Source: Phaeovulum sp. (GTDB lineage Bacteria; Pseudomonadota; Alphaproteobacteria; Rhodobacterales; Rhodobacteraceae). Taken from it: a stretch of DNA of 64,000 nucleotides. This document shows positions 44,888 to 55,416 of the stretch, piece by piece. Position numbers and translations under genes: made by a program. Positions within the stretch are counted from its first letter, which is position 1. Each line of letters starts with the position of its first letter. Location: positions 1-64,000 of the forward strand of contig NZ_JAUXPI010000023.1 in the NCBI RefSeq assembly GCF_030684035.1. Direction: 5' to 3'. The notes under the pieces are model-generated. The model saw nothing but the letters and a program-made list of their open reading frames with translations. It ran no database searches and was not told the origin of the DNA.

Positions 44888-44931
44888 GCGGGGGCCAGCC
44901 CCCGCACCCCCGGGATATTTCCCTGAAGCAG
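44888..44931 (+). repeat. Dispersed palindromic intergenic repeat, copy F1
   Basis: CGGGGGCCAGCCCCCG-type stem, CACCCCCGGGATATTTCC, then CTGAAGCAG. It forms the left arm of a long inverted repeat with F2: CTGAAGCA at 44922-44929 pairs exactly with TGCTTCAG at 44942-44949. Confidence 0.75.
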
Positions 44932-44939
44932 TCTTGCCG

Positions 44940-44984
44940 ATTGCTTCAGCAAAATATCCCGGGGTGCGGGGCAGCGCCCCGCCC
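44940..44984 (-). repeat. Dispersed palindromic intergenic repeat, copy F2
   Basis: Minus-strand copy: GGGGCGCTGCCCC stem, CGCACCCCGGGATATTTTGC, then TGAAGCAAT. It faces F1 with a gap of eight bases, so the two could pair as one large cruciform or, in RNA, one long hairpin. Confidence 0.75.
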
Positions 44985-45117
44985 GCGCCTGCGCAATTGA
45001 CCTTTGGCGGCATTTGCTCTAGGTCACTCTGGCCGCGACCGGCGGCACTGCCCGGGACGCCCGGATTTCGCGTCCCCCTTCACACCATGCGGTCCGATGC
45101 CGCATTCAAGGACGCTG

Positions 45118-46734
45118 ATGACCAAATTTTCCGACCTGAAACTGGACCCTGTGGTCCTTTCCGCCATTGCCGATGCCGGCTATGAAACCCCGACCCCGAT
45201 CCAGGCTGGCGCGATTCCGCATGCGCTCGAAGGCCGCGACGTGCTCGGCATTGCCCAGACCGGCACCGGCAAGACCGCGAGCTTCGTGCTGCCGATGATC
45301 ACGCTCCTCGGCCGTGGCCGGGCGCGGGCGCGGATGCCGCGCTCTCTGGTGCTGTGCCCGACGCGCGAGCTTGCGGCGCAGGTGGCGGAGAACTTCGATA
45401 CCTATGCGAAATACACCAAGCTGACCAAGGCGCTGCTGATCGGCGGGGTTTCCTTTGGCGAGCAGGACAAGCTTATCGACCGGGGTGTCGATGTGCTGAT
45501 CGCCACGCCGGGCCGTCTTCTGGACCATTTCGAGCGCGGCAAGCTGTTGCTCACCGGCGTGTCGATCATGGTGGTGGACGAGGCCGACAGGATGCTCGAC
45601 ATGGGTTTCATTCCCGATATCGAGCGCATCTTCCAGCTTACCCCGGCGGCCACCCGGCAGACGCTGTTCTTTTCAGCCACCATGGCGCCCGAGATCGAGC
45701 GCATCACCAAGGCTTTCCTGAAAAACCCCGCGCGCATCGAAGTGGCGCGCCAGGCGACGGCTTCGGAAACCATCGAGCAGCGGCTTTACGCGATCCAGCC
45801 GACGCGGCGCGACCAGTCGGCCAAGCAAAAGCGCGAGGTGCTGCGCGCGCTGATCCGTTCGGAGGGTGCCGCCTGCACCAACGCGATCATCTTCTGCAAC
45901 CGCAAGACCGAAGTGGACGTGCTGGCCAAGTCACTGAAACAGCATGGCTTCAACGCGGCACCGATTCACGGCGATCTGGACCAGAGCACCCGCACCCGCA
46001 CGCTGGACGGGTTCCGCGATGGCACGGTGCAATTCCTGATCGCCTCGGATGTGGCAGCGCGCGGGCTCGACATTCCGGCGGTGAGCCATATTTTCAACTT
46101 CGACGTGCCGAGCCATGCGGAAGACTACATTCACCGGATCGGCCGCACCGGCCGCGCCGGGCTGAAAGGCAAGGCCTTCTCGATTGCCACCCCGGCCGAC
46201 GAAAAATACCTCGGCGCGATCACCGCGCTCATCAAGATGCCGATCCCGGCGGGCGAATTGCCCGAAGGCTTCGCCTTTTCGGAGGCCTCGCAGCAGCCGC
46301 CGCGCGCGCGCGATGAAAAACCCGCGCGCGGTGGCAGCCCGCGCAGCCGCAGCGGTTCTTCGCGCGGCCGCGGCGAGCGCGACGAGCGGCGGAGCGAGAA
46401 ACCCGCGCCGCAAGCGGCAATGCCGGAAGCAGAGGCTGCTCCGGTGGCCGAAGCCGTTGCCGAGGCCCCGGCGGCCGCGCGCGATGATCGCCGCCCCCGC
46501 AGTGAGCCGCGCGAGCGCAACGAATCGCGCGAGCGCCAGGAACCGCGCGAACGCAGCGATGCCCGCCCGCCGCGCAGCGAGCCGCGCGAGCGGCGCGAAG
46601 GTGGCGGCGCGCCGGTGCGCGGTCTTGGCGACCATGTGCCCGATTTCATCCTGCGCTCGTTCCGGACCACGGCGCAAACCGCAAAGTCCGCTGACCCCGA
46701 AAGCAGCGACGACGACGACAAAAGCGGGGCCTGA
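45118..46734 (+). CDS. DEAD-box ATP-dependent RNA helicase (RhlE-like)
   Basis: 538 residues from the ATG at 45118. All motifs are present: a Q motif, AQTGTGKT, PTRELA, TPGRLLD, VDEADRM, SAT, ARGLDIP and HRIGRTGR. The core ends near residue 375. The tail is ~160 residues of Arg/Pro/Glu-rich low complexity (repeated PRERxE/RSEPRER-like units), likely to bind RNA or the degradosome. RhlE-type proteins act in ribosome assembly and mRNA turnover. Followed by a clear terminator. Confidence 0.93.
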   Translation: MTKFSDLKLDPVVLSAIADAGYETPTPIQAGAIPHALEGRDVLGIAQTGTGKTASFVLPMITLLGRGRARARMPRSLVLCPTRELAAQVAENFDTYAKYTKLTKALLIGGVSFGEQDKLIDRGVDVLIATPGRLLDHFERGKLLLTGVSIMVVDEADRMLDMGFIPDIERIFQLTPAATRQTLFFSATMAPEIERITKAFLKNPARIEVARQATASETIEQRLYAIQPTRRDQSAKQKREVLRALIRSEGAACTNAIIFCNRKTEVDVLAKSLKQHGFNAAPIHGDLDQSTRTRTLDGFRDGTVQFLIASDVAARGLDIPAVSHIFNFDVPSHAEDYIHRIGRTGRAGLKGKAFSIATPADEKYLGAITALIKMPIPAGELPEGFAFSEASQQPPRARDEKPARGGSPRSRSGSSRGRGERDERRSEKPAPQAAMPEAEAAPVAEAVAEAPAAARDDRRPRSEPRERNESRERQEPRERSDARPPRSEPRERREGGGAPVRGLGDHVPDFILRSFRTTAQTAKSADPESSDDDDKSGA

Positions 46735-46757
46735 CCGCTGATCGGCAAGAACCGGAA

Positions 46758-46788
46758 CGCCCGCAGCAAGCAACTGCGGGCGCTTTCG
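46758..46788 (+). terminator. Rho-independent terminator of the helicase gene
   Basis: Nine-base stem CGCCCGCAG/CTGCGGGCG with a CAAGCAA loop, followed by CTTTCGTTT, 24 bases after the helicase stop. It lies between convergent genes and probably serves mainly the plus strand. Confidence 0.8.
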
Positions 46789-46806
46789 TTTGGGAAATCC
46801 GTCGGT

Positions 46807-48486
46807 TCAGTCGGCCAGAAGCCGCGACACCACCAGTGTCACCTCGGGCTTCTTGCCGATCTCTTCCATCGTCACCTGGCGCACGATCCGGCGGATTGCC
46901 TCGTCAAGCTTTTCGTCGGACGCGATCACCTTGGCATCGGCACGTTCCAGAAACTCGGCAAGTTCCGCCTCGATCTGCGCATCAAGCGCCGCGCCCGAGC
47001 GGCCCTGCGCCGCCAGCCCCATCAGCTCCACCCAGGCGTCGCCAAGCGGCAGGTCGTCTTCGTCCACGATCACCGTGACCAGCACATGCCCGCCCATCGC
47101 CATCCGCAGCCGGTCGCGCACCACGCCATCCATCGCGCCGATCAACACCGAGCCGTCAAGGTAGCTGCGCCCGGCCTCGATGAATTCCACCACTTCGGGA
47201 AAGTTGCCGGTAAGGTCGAGCATGGTGCCATTGGTCGCGACCTCTGACGCAATGCCCTTGGCGCTGGCGATCTTGGCATGTTCGCGCATGTGCCGGTGTT
47301 CGCCATGCATGGGAATGAGAATCTGCGGGCGCACAAGGTCGTGCACTGCCTCCAGATCGGGGCGATTGGCGTGGCCGGAAACGTGGTAGAGGCCGCCGCG
47401 GTCATCGACCACCTCGACCCCGATTTCCGAATAGGCGTTCATGATGCGGATCACGCCGCGTTCGTTGCCGGGAATGGTCTTCGAGGAAAACAGGAAGGTG
47501 TCGCCCTCCTTCATTTCAAGCCCCAGGTACTTGCCGCGCGAAAGCTGCGCCGAGGCGGCGCGTCGCTCGCCCTGGCTGCCGGTGACGATCAGCATCAGCC
47601 GGTTGCGGGCAACCTTTTGCGCCTCTTCGGGTTGCAGAATGGCGGGAAACCCGACCAGCACCCCGGTTTCGATCGCCGCCGCGGTCATCCGCTTCATCGC
47701 GCGGCCGAGCAGGCAGACCTGCCGCCCGGCAGCGGTAGCCGCCTCGGCAAGGGTCTTCAGCCGCGCCACGTTCGAGGCAAAGGTGGTCGCCACCACCATG
47801 CCGGTCTGGGCCGCGATGAACTCGGTCAGCGGCACCGCCAGCGACGCCTCCGAGCGGCCCGGATGCGGGCTGAAGACGTTGGTCGAATCGCAGGTGAGCA
47901 CCTTGACGCCCGCGCCCTCCTGCGCGATCTCGTGCCAGACCTGCGGATCAAAGGCCTCGCCCACCACCGGGCTGCCATCAAGCTTGAAGTCGCCGGTATG
48001 GACGATGCGGCCCGCAGGCGTGTCGATCACCAGCGCCGAGCTTTCCGGAATCGAATGGCTCACCGGCACGAACTGCACCCGAAACGGCCCCGCCTCGACC
48101 ACCTCGGGGCGCGGCAGGTGGATGTGCAGCGCCTCGGTCGGCAGCCCTGCTTCCTCGAACTTCAGTTCGGCCAGCCGCCCGGTGAACTTGCGCAGATGCA
48201 CCGGCGCCTTGAGGCGCGGCCAGTAATGCGCCAGCGCGCCAAGGTGGTCCTCGTGCCCGTGGGTGATGAAGATCGCCTCAAGCCGCGCCGCATTGGCCTC
48301 GAGCCAGCCGATATCGGGCAGGATGAGGTCGATGCCGGGCGAGGTATCCATGTCGGGAAAGGTCACCCCAAGATCGACCAGAATCAGCCGCTCCGCCCCT
48401 TCGGGACCATAGCCGTAAACATAGGCGTTCATCCCGATCTCGCCGGCACCGCCAAGCGGAAGGTAGATCAACCGGTTCTTCTTCAT
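46807..48486 (-). CDS. rnj: Ribonuclease J
   Basis: 559 residues. Metallo-beta-lactamase/beta-CASP fold: PLGGAGEIGMNAYVYG, the metal motif ITHGHEDHLGAL, VSHSIPESSALVI and HTGDFKLDG; the C-terminal part has IPMHGEHRHMREH, a metal/substrate His. It is a 5'-3' exo- and endonuclease in rRNA maturation and mRNA decay, coexisting here with RNase E. Start overlaps the coaX stop (ATGA), so it closes the nuo-birA-coaX-rnj run. Confidence 0.93.
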   Translation of the reverse strand: MKKNRLIYLPLGGAGEIGMNAYVYGYGPEGAERLILVDLGVTFPDMDTSPGIDLILPDIGWLEANAARLEAIFITHGHEDHLGALAHYWPRLKAPVHLRKFTGRLAELKFEEAGLPTEALHIHLPRPEVVEAGPFRVQFVPVSHSIPESSALVIDTPAGRIVHTGDFKLDGSPVVGEAFDPQVWHEIAQEGAGVKVLTCDSTNVFSPHPGRSEASLAVPLTEFIAAQTGMVVATTFASNVARLKTLAEAATAAGRQVCLLGRAMKRMTAAAIETGVLVGFPAILQPEEAQKVARNRLMLIVTGSQGERRAASAQLSRGKYLGLEMKEGDTFLFSSKTIPGNERGVIRIMNAYSEIGVEVVDDRGGLYHVSGHANRPDLEAVHDLVRPQILIPMHGEHRHMREHAKIASAKGIASEVATNGTMLDLTGNFPEVVEFIEAGRSYLDGSVLIGAMDGVVRDRLRMAMGGHVLVTVIVDEDDLPLGDAWVELMGLAAQGRSGAALDAQIEAELAEFLERADAKVIASDEKLDEAIRRIVRQVTMEEIGKKPEVTLVVSRLLAD

Positions 48487-49262
48487 GCCGCGTGGGCCTC
48501 CTTGTTGAACCGATGGATCAGCACCAGCCCGTGCATCGTCAGATCATCTTCGACCGCCTCGAAGAGATCGAAGCCAGCATCGAACAGCGCCGCCAGACCG
48601 CCGGTGGCGATCACCCGCATCGGGCGGGCGCGCTCGCTCCTTATCTGGCGCACGATGCCTTCCACAAGCCCGATATAGCCAAAGTAGATGCCCGACTGGA
48701 TACAGGCGACGGTATTGGTGCCGATCACCTGCGTCGGGTGCGAGATATCGACATGCGGCAGCGCCGCCGCCGCCATGTGCAGCGCCTCAAGGCTGAGGTT
48801 GACGCCGGGCGCAATGACGCCGCCGATATAGGCACCATCAAGATCGATTACGTCAAAGGTGGTGGCGGTGCCGAAATCGACCACGATCAGGTCGCCACCG
48901 AAGCGGTCGAATCCGGCCACCGTGTTCACCAGCCGGTCAGGCCCGACCGTGGTGCCCTGATCGACGCGCGGGGCAACCGGCAGCGCGCAATCGGGTTTGC
49001 CCACCACCAGCGGGCGGCAGCCGAAATAGCGATCACAGAGCACCCGCAGGTTGAACACCACGCGCGGCACGGTCGAGGAAATGATCGCGGCGTTGATCCG
49101 CGCCTCGATATTCGTCAGGGCCATCAGCGACGAGAGCCAGACGAAATATTCATCAGCCGTGCGCCGGTGGTCGGTGGCAATCCGCCAGGTTGCCAGAAAG
49201 CGCGTGCCATCCCAGACCGAAAACACGGTGTTGGTGTTGCCGAAGTCGATGCAGAGCAGCAT
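48483..49262 (-). CDS. coaX: Type III pantothenate kinase
   Basis: 259 residues of the ASKHA fold: LCIDFGNTNTVFSVWDG (phosphate 1), VGPDRLVNTVAG, and VDFGTATTFDVID (phosphate 2), with GGVIAPGVNLSLEAL. It phosphorylates pantothenate, the first step of CoA synthesis, and is insensitive to CoA feedback. AGGGAGG lies before the ATG. It lies 18 bases after birA. Confidence 0.94.
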   Translation of the reverse strand: MLLCIDFGNTNTVFSVWDGTRFLATWRIATDHRRTADEYFVWLSSLMALTNIEARINAAIISSTVPRVVFNLRVLCDRYFGCRPLVVGKPDCALPVAPRVDQGTTVGPDRLVNTVAGFDRFGGDLIVVDFGTATTFDVIDLDGAYIGGVIAPGVNLSLEALHMAAAALPHVDISHPTQVIGTNTVACIQSGIYFGYIGLVEGIVRQIRSERARPMRVIATGGLAALFDAGFDLFEAVEDDLTMHGLVLIHRFNKEAHAA

Positions 49263-49280
49263 GCGAGCCTCCCTCGGCTT

Positions 49281-50024
49281 TCAGAAAAACACTTCCGCGG
49301 CGGCAATCGCCACCCGGCCTTCAGCGGTCCGCAGCACCATGGCACCGCGCGCATCGATGGTATCAAAGGTGCCGGTGCGGGTCTCGGTGCCGGTGCGGGC
49401 GGTCACTTCCTGCCCAAGCCGCGCCGCCCGCGCCAGCCAGGCGGTGCGGATCGGCGCAAAACCCCAGGTCTCGAACTGTGCTTGCCAGCGGGCGAAGGCG
49501 GCGGCGAGATAGGTCAGGAATTCTTCGGGCAAAAGCCGCGCGCCGGTTTCGGGGGCAAGCGCCACCGGCGGCACCGCGCCCGGCTCCAGCGTGCCCGCAT
49601 CGGGCACTGCCACCAGATTGACCCCGATGCCGATCAGCAACTGGCCGATGCCCTGCCCGGCACCGTGGCTTTCAAGCAATATGCCCGCCACCTTGCCGCC
49701 ATTCAGCAGCACATCATTGGGCCATTTGATCGCCAGCCGCGCCTGCGGCCCGGCCACTGTCGCCAGCGCCTCGTGCAGCGCCAGCGCCGCGACAAAGGAA
49801 TAGAGTGCGGCCTCGGCAGGCCCGCGACCGGGGCGCAGGCTGAGCGTCGCCGCGAAATTGCCCGGCGGGTCGCGCCAGTCGCGGCCACGCCGCCCGCGCC
49901 CGGCGGTTTGCCTGTGTGCCATCACCCAGGTCGGGGCAGCGCCTTCGGCCAGCTTCGCGGCAGCCGTCATCGTGCTCTCGACCGCGTCGAGAACGTGGCG
50001 CGCCACGCCCTCGGGCCATGTCAC
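49281..50024 (-). CDS. birA: Biotin--[acetyl-CoA-carboxylase] ligase, single-domain BirA
   Basis: 247 residues from a GTG at 50024. Catalytic core: the biotinyl-AMP loop TAGRGRRGRDW, AIKWPNDVLLNGGKVAGIL, then a C-terminal SH3-like domain. It lacks the N-terminal winged helix of E. coli BirA, so it cannot act as a biotin repressor. The frame goes on upstream into nuoN, and GTG immediately after the nuoN stop (5 bases) gives the expected N-terminus. Confidence 0.9.
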   Translation of the reverse strand: MTWPEGVARHVLDAVESTMTAAAKLAEGAAPTWVMAHRQTAGRGRRGRDWRDPPGNFAATLSLRPGRGPAEAALYSFVAALALHEALATVAGPQARLAIKWPNDVLLNGGKVAGILLESHGAGQGIGQLLIGIGVNLVAVPDAGTLEPGAVPPVALAPETGARLLPEEFLTYLAAAFARWQAQFETWGFAPIRTAWLARAARLGQEVTARTGTETRTGTFDTIDARGAMVLRTAEGRVAIAAAEVFF

Positions 50025-50028
50025 CCCA

Positions 50029-51468
50029 TTACTGCACAAGCGCCTGCGCCGCCGCCAGCGCCGGTGCCTCAAGCCCGAAGAGGTTGGCGATACCCACCAC
50101 CATCACCAGCGCCGAGCCCATCAGCAACAACCATTGCGGCGCGGGCATTCGAGTATCCAGCGCTTCGCCTTCCGTGCCGAAATACATCAGGTAAACGATC
50201 CGGATGTAGTAATAGGCCCCGATCACCGAGGCGATGACCCCCAGCACGGCCAGCCACGCCATGCCCGCGTTGACCGCCGCCGACAGCACTGCGAACTTGG
50301 CGAAAAAGCCCAGCATCGGCGGCACCCCGGCCAGCGAGAACATCAGCACCAGCACCGCCAGCGCCTTCAGCGGCGCGCGTTTGGCATAAAGGTTGAGCGC
50401 AGCAATATCGGTCACCGGCGCGCCATCGCGCTCCATCGACAGGATGAAGGCAAAGGTGCCGACGTTCATCGTCACATAGATCGCCATGTAGAGCAGCATT
50501 GCCTGCACGCCCTGCACCCCGCCCGAAGCAAGCCCGACCAGCGCGAAACCCATATGCCCGATCGAGGAATAGGCCATCAGCCGCTTGATGTTCTTCTGCC
50601 CGATCGCGGCGACCGCACCGAGGAACATCGAGGTCACCGCAAGAAGCGCCACAATCTGCGTCCAGTCGCCGACCACATTGCCGAAAGCGTCATAGACCAG
50701 CCGCGCAAACAGGGTCATCGCCGCCACCTTGGGGGCGGTGGCGAAGAAGGCGGTCACCGGCGTCGGCGAGCCTTCGTAAACGTCGGGTGCCCACATGTGG
50801 AACGGCACCGCCGAAACCTTGAAGGCAAGCCCGGTGACCAGAAACACCAGCCCGAAAAGCAGGCCGAGGCTCAGATGCCCTTCCTGCGCCACGCTCAGGA
50901 TACCGGCAAACGAGGTGGTGCCCGCAAAGCCGTAAACCAGCGAGGCACCGTAAAGCAGGATGCCCGAGGAAAGCGCCCCCAGAACAAAGTATTTCAGCCC
51001 CGCCTCGGTTGATTTCGCGCTGTCGCGGCGCATCGCGGCCATGACGTACAGCGAGAGCGATTGCAGCTCCAGCCCCATGTAAAGCGCCATCAGGTCGCCC
51101 GCCGAGATCATCATCATCATGCCGACCACGGCCAGCAGCACAAGGATCGGGTATTCGAAGCGCATCAGGCCACGCCGCGCCAGATAATCGGCGCTCATCG
51201 CCAGCACCGCCGCGGCGGCAAGCAATGCTATCACCTTGGCAAAGCGCGCATAGCCATCGTCAATGAACATGCCGCCAAAGGCGCTGCGCGCTGGCCCGCC
51301 GCCAAGCCCGATCACCGCCGCCGCGCTCAGCAACATCGCCACGCTCAGCCACAGGATCAGCCCGGCGCGCGCATCCTTGCCGGTCCACACGCCCGCCAGA
51401 AGCGCTGCCATGGCAAAGACCAGCAGCGCGAACTCGGGCAGAATGGTGGAGAAATCAGCGTAGGTCAT
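50029..51468 (-). CDS. nuoN: NADH-quinone oxidoreductase subunit N
   Basis: 479 residues, about 14 membrane helices. Antiporter-like proton-channel subunit: a conserved Glu in [15 protein letters not shown], the Lys in [19 protein letters not shown], and [14 protein letters not shown]. The start has GAAGGGGA upstream. It is the last complex I gene of the operon. Confidence 0.96.
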   Translation of the reverse strand: MTYADFSTILPEFALLVFAMAALLAGVWTGKDARAGLILWLSVAMLLSAAAVIGLGGGPARSAFGGMFIDDGYARFAKVIALLAAAAVLAMSADYLARRGLMRFEYPILVLLAVVGMMMMISAGDLMALYMGLELQSLSLYVMAAMRRDSAKSTEAGLKYFVLGALSSGILLYGASLVYGFAGTTSFAGILSVAQEGHLSLGLLFGLVFLVTGLAFKVSAVPFHMWAPDVYEGSPTPVTAFFATAPKVAAMTLFARLVYDAFGNVVGDWTQIVALLAVTSMFLGAVAAIGQKNIKRLMAYSSIGHMGFALVGLASGGVQGVQAMLLYMAIYVTMNVGTFAFILSMERDGAPVTDIAALNLYAKRAPLKALAVLVLMFSLAGVPPMLGFFAKFAVLSAAVNAGMAWLAVLGVIASVIGAYYYIRIVYLMYFGTEGEALDTRMPAPQWLLLMGSALVMVVGIANLFGLEAPALAAAQALVQ

Positions 51469-51480
51469 TCAATTTCCCCT

Positions 51481-53016
51481 TCAGTGGACTGCAACCGCCG
51501 CGACGGTCGCGGGCAGGCTGGCGTGGTAGTCGGTGACCAGGGCGGTTACGGACGGCCCGATGATATCGGTCACAAGGCTCGGGTAAACGCCAAGCAAAAG
51601 CGTCATTGCCACCAGTGGCGCGAAGATCAGCTTTTCGCGCAGGCCCATGTCGGTGATCGACTTCAGGCTTTCCTTGATCAGATCACCCAACACAACCCGG
51701 CGGTAAAGCCAAAGCGCATAGGACGCGCTCAGCACCACCCCGGTGGTGGCGACCGCCGCAACCCAGGTGTTCACCTGGAAGATCCCGACCAGCGTCAGAA
51801 ACTCGCCGACAAAGCCCGAGGTTCCCGGCAGGCCGACATTGGCAAGCGTGAAGAACATGAAGATCAGCGCATAGGTCGGCATCCGGTTGACGATGCCGCC
51901 ATAGGCCTCGATCTCGCGGGTGTGCATGCGGTCATAGATCACCCCGACACAGAGGAAGAGCGCGCCAGCGATAAAGCCGTGGCTCAGCATCTGGAAGATC
52001 GCGCCATCAACACCCTGCTGGTTGAAGGCGAATATCCCCATCGTCACAAAGCCCATATGCGCGACCGACGAATAGGCGATCAGCTTTTTCATGTCCGATT
52101 GCGCCAGCGCCACCAGCGAGGTGTAGACAATGGCGATGGCCGAGAGCCAGAGCACCAGCGGGGCCATCACCTCGGCCCCTTGCGGGAACATCGGCAGGCT
52201 GAAGCGCAACAGCCCGTAACCGCCCATTTTCAACAGCACCGAGGCCAGCACCACCGAGCCCGCCGTGGGGGCCTGAACATGCGCGTCGGGCAGCCAGGTA
52301 TGCACCGGCCACATCGGCAGCTTCACCGCGAAACTGGCGAAGAAGGCGAGGAACAGGAGCGTCTGCATGCCGCCCACCACCTGCACCCCAAAGAGGCCGA
52401 AACTGTCGGAGGCGAATTCGTGGTCGAGCAGTTGCACGATATCGGTGGTGCCTGCGTCGAAATACATGAAGATCATCGCCACCAGCATCAGCACCGAGCC
52501 GAGGAAGGTGTAGAGGAAGAACTTGAAGGCGGCGTAGATGCGTTCCTTGCCGCCCCAGATGCCGATGATCAGGAACATCGGGATCAGGCCCGCCTCGAAG
52601 AAGAGGTAAAAGAGCACGAGATCAAGCGCCACGAACACGCCGATCATCAGTGCTTCGAGCACCAGCATCGCAACCATGTATTCCTTGACCCTGGTCTCGA
52701 CGCCCCAGCAGGCACCGATGGTCAGCGGCATCAGGAACGTGGTCAAAAGCACGAACAGCACCGATATCCCGTCAACCCCGAGCTTGTAGTGCAGCCCCAT
52801 GATCCAGCGGCGGTCTTCGACGAACTGAAAGCCGGTGTTGGCGGGGTCGAACCCGGTCAGCAGGAACAGCGACACAAGGAAGGTTGCACCGGTGGTGGCC
52901 AATGCCACCCATTTTGCCTGGCGCTGCGCGGCGGCGTCGCTGCCGCGCAGGAACACGGCCAGCACCAGCGCCGCCACCAGCGGCAGGAAGGTGATGATGG
53001 AAAGCAGGTTTTCCAT
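51481..53016 (-). CDS. nuoM: NADH-quinone oxidoreductase subunit M
   Basis: 511 residues, about 14 helices. [22 protein letters not shown] with the essential Glu, [23 protein letters not shown] with the key Lys, and [15 protein letters not shown] distal proton-pumping subunit of complex I. Its start overlaps the nuoL stop (TAATG), the usual coupling for these genes. Confidence 0.97.
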   Translation of the reverse strand: MENLLSIITFLPLVAALVLAVFLRGSDAAAQRQAKWVALATTGATFLVSLFLLTGFDPANTGFQFVEDRRWIMGLHYKLGVDGISVLFVLLTTFLMPLTIGACWGVETRVKEYMVAMLVLEALMIGVFVALDLVLFYLFFEAGLIPMFLIIGIWGGKERIYAAFKFFLYTFLGSVLMLVAMIFMYFDAGTTDIVQLLDHEFASDSFGLFGVQVVGGMQTLLFLAFFASFAVKLPMWPVHTWLPDAHVQAPTAGSVVLASVLLKMGGYGLLRFSLPMFPQGAEVMAPLVLWLSAIAIVYTSLVALAQSDMKKLIAYSSVAHMGFVTMGIFAFNQQGVDGAIFQMLSHGFIAGALFLCVGVIYDRMHTREIEAYGGIVNRMPTYALIFMFFTLANVGLPGTSGFVGEFLTLVGIFQVNTWVAAVATTGVVLSASYALWLYRRVVLGDLIKESLKSITDMGLREKLIFAPLVAMTLLLGVYPSLVTDIIGPSVTALVTDYHASLPATVAAVAVH

Positions 53017-55055
53017 TAATGTGCCCCTCCGGCAAGCACGGCCCAGAACATCAGCACCGCAATGCCGATGACCATGGCGAAGGCGTAGTGGAACAGGTAG
53101 CCCGACTGCATCCGCCCCGCGAGCCGCGTCAGCCTTGGGATCAGGCCAAGTGCGATGCCGTTGATCAGCCCGTCAATCACCGCGCCGTCGCCGCGCTTCC
53201 ACAAGAAGCGGCCGATGGCCTTGGCGGGATTGACAAAGAGCCAGTCGTAGATCTCGTCGAAATACCATTTGTTGAGCAGGAAGCGGTAAAGCACGGGCTG
53301 CAACTCGGCCAGCTTGCGCGGCGTCGCCGGGGCGGCGATGTAGAACACCCATGCGGTTGCTAGGCCCAAAAGCATCGCGATGAAGGGCGAAACCTTCACC
53401 CAGTTCGGCGCGTGGTGGGCATCGTCGATCACCGTATTGTCGGGCGCAAAATAGACCGCACCGACCGGGGCCACGCCTGCGGCATGCGCATCGGCTGCGG
53501 GTGCCGCGGCCTCGGCCACGACCTCGTGCCCGGCGATGCCGAAAAACGCGGTCATCTTGGCGTGATCGCCAAAGAAGCTGCCGTACCAGAGCATCCCGGC
53601 GAAAACCGACCCCAGCGCCAGCACACCCAGCGGCACGGTCATCGTCCAGGGGCTTTCGTGGGCATGGTCATGCGCATGGGTGTCGCCTCGCGGCTTGCCC
53701 CAGAAGGTGAGGAACATCAGCCGCCAGGAATAGAACGAGGTGAAACAGGCGGCGATGACCAGCGACCAGAAGGCGAAGCCGTTGCCGCTGGCAAAGGCGC
53801 TTTCGATGATCGCGTCTTTCGAGAGGAACCCGGCAAAGCCGATCGTGGTCAGCGGGATGCCGACCCCGGTAATGGCCAGCGTGCCGATCAGCATTGCCCA
53901 GAAGGTCAGCGGAATCTTTTTGCGCAAGCCGCCGTAGTTGCGCATGTCCTGTTCGTGGTGCATCGCGGTGATTACCGAGCCTGCGCCAAGAAACAGCATC
54001 GCCTTGAAGAAGGCATGCGTCAGCAGATGGAACATGGCAACCGGATAGGCCCCCACCCCTGCCGCCACGAACATGTAGCCAAGCTGCGAGCAGGTCGAAT
54101 AGGCGATGACCCGCTTGATGTCGTTCTGCACCAGGCCCACGGTCGCCGCGAAAAACGCCGTGGCGGAGCCGACATAGACCACCATCATCTTGGCGTCGGG
54201 CGCGAATTCAAAGAGCGGCGACATCCGCACCACCAGAAACACCCCGGCGGTGACCATCGTTGCGGCGTGGATCAGCGCCGAAACCGGGGTCGGGCCCTCC
54301 ATCGCGTCGGGCAGCCAGGTATGCAGGAACAATTGCGCCGATTTGCCCATCGCGCCGATGAACAAGAGCACGCCGATCAGGTTCGCCGCGTTCCAATGCG
54401 TCCAGAGGAAGCCAAGCTCGGTTTCCGCCAGAACCGGGGCGGCGGCAAAGATCTTGTCGAGATCGATCGAGCCGACCAGAAAGAACAGCGCCATGATGCC
54501 CAGCGCAAAGCCGAAGTCGCCAACCCGGTTGACTACGAAAGCCTTGATCGCCGCGGCATTGGCCGAGGGTTTCTTGTAATAGAAACCGATCAGCAGATAC
54601 GAGGCGACCCCCACCCCTTCCCAGCCGAAGAACATCTGGATCAGGTTGTCGGCGGTCACCAGCGCCAGCATCGCGAAGGTGAAGAACGAAAGATAGGCAA
54701 AGAACCGCGCCTTGTAGCGCTGATCTTCGTTCCAGTTCACGTCATGCGCCATGTAGCCCCAGGAATAGAGATGCACGAGCGCCGAAACCGTGGTCACCAC
54801 GATCAGCATGATCGCGGTCAGTCTGTCGAGCCGGATCGACCAGGCGGTATCGAGGCTGCCCGACTGGATGAAATTCATGATGTGGATATGCGTCGTCACC
54901 CCGTCGTGGGTCAGAAACACCACCCAGGAAAGCGCGAAGGAAAGGAACAAGAGCCCGGTGGTCAGCACCATTGCGCCGGTCTCGCCAATCACCCGCCAGC
55001 CGAAGCCACCGATGATTGCCCCCACCAGCGGAGCAAAGAGAATGATCTGTTCCAT
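53016..55055 (-). CDS. nuoL: NADH-quinone oxidoreductase subunit L
   Basis: 679 residues. NuoL antiporter core ([19 protein letters not shown] with the conserved Glu; [21 protein letters not shown]-like Lys segment; [16 protein letters not shown]) and the long C-terminal lateral helix that spans the membrane arm. The sequence between the core and the last helix is His-rich (HAHDHAHE near residue 465). GTAAGGGCAG precedes the ATG. Confidence 0.97.
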   Translation of the reverse strand: MEQIILFAPLVGAIIGGFGWRVIGETGAMVLTTGLLFLSFALSWVVFLTHDGVTTHIHIMNFIQSGSLDTAWSIRLDRLTAIMLIVVTTVSALVHLYSWGYMAHDVNWNEDQRYKARFFAYLSFFTFAMLALVTADNLIQMFFGWEGVGVASYLLIGFYYKKPSANAAAIKAFVVNRVGDFGFALGIMALFFLVGSIDLDKIFAAAPVLAETELGFLWTHWNAANLIGVLLFIGAMGKSAQLFLHTWLPDAMEGPTPVSALIHAATMVTAGVFLVVRMSPLFEFAPDAKMMVVYVGSATAFFAATVGLVQNDIKRVIAYSTCSQLGYMFVAAGVGAYPVAMFHLLTHAFFKAMLFLGAGSVITAMHHEQDMRNYGGLRKKIPLTFWAMLIGTLAITGVGIPLTTIGFAGFLSKDAIIESAFASGNGFAFWSLVIAACFTSFYSWRLMFLTFWGKPRGDTHAHDHAHESPWTMTVPLGVLALGSVFAGMLWYGSFFGDHAKMTAFFGIAGHEVVAEAAAPAADAHAAGVAPVGAVYFAPDNTVIDDAHHAPNWVKVSPFIAMLLGLATAWVFYIAAPATPRKLAELQPVLYRFLLNKWYFDEIYDWLFVNPAKAIGRFLWKRGDGAVIDGLINGIALGLIPRLTRLAGRMQSGYLFHYAFAMVIGIAVLMFWAVLAGGAH

Positions 55056-55061
55056 CTGCCC

Positions 55062-55367
55062 TTACCCTTTCATCACGTTGACGTCTTCAACCTCGATGGT
55101 GCCGCGGGCGCGGAAGAACACCACCAGGATTGCGAGGCCAATCGCCGCCTCGGCGGCGGCGACGGTCAGGATGAACATCGCGAACACCTGCCCCACCAGA
55201 TCGTTCAGGTAGGCCGAGAAGGCCACCAGATTGATGTTCACCGCCAGCAGCATCAGCTCGATCGACATCATGATGACGATCACGTTTTTGCGGTTCACGA
55301 AGATGCCGAAGATGCCGATCACGAAGAGTGCGGCGGCAACGCCCAGGTAATGTGTCAGTCCGATCAT
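55062..55367 (-). CDS. nuoK: NADH-quinone oxidoreductase subunit K
   Basis: 101 residues, three helices. The conserved glutamates are in [19 protein letters not shown] and [17 protein letters not shown] small proton-path subunit next to NuoJ and NuoN. The ATG at 55367 has GAGGGA upstream; the frame runs further to 55481 but that part is not NuoK. A secreted-protein gene separates it from nuoJ. Confidence 0.97.
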   Translation of the reverse strand: MIGLTHYLGVAAALFVIGIFGIFVNRKNVIVIMMSIELMLLAVNINLVAFSAYLNDLVGQVFAMFILTVAAAEAAIGLAILVVFFRARGTIEVEDVNVMKG

Positions 55368-55416
55368 TTCGTCCCTCGTTCGTTCCGCCTTTGGCGGCTT
55401 CTTCGTCCTGTCTCGG

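Larger units (their letters stand above)
44818..45117. promoter_or_regulatory. Divergent argS / DEAD-box helicase intergenic region
   Basis: 300 bases without a supported gene, ahead of both argS (minus) and the helicase gene (plus). It holds two repeat copies facing each other (44888-44931 and 44940-44984) and the promoters of both genes, which I cannot place exactly. Confidence 0.5.
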
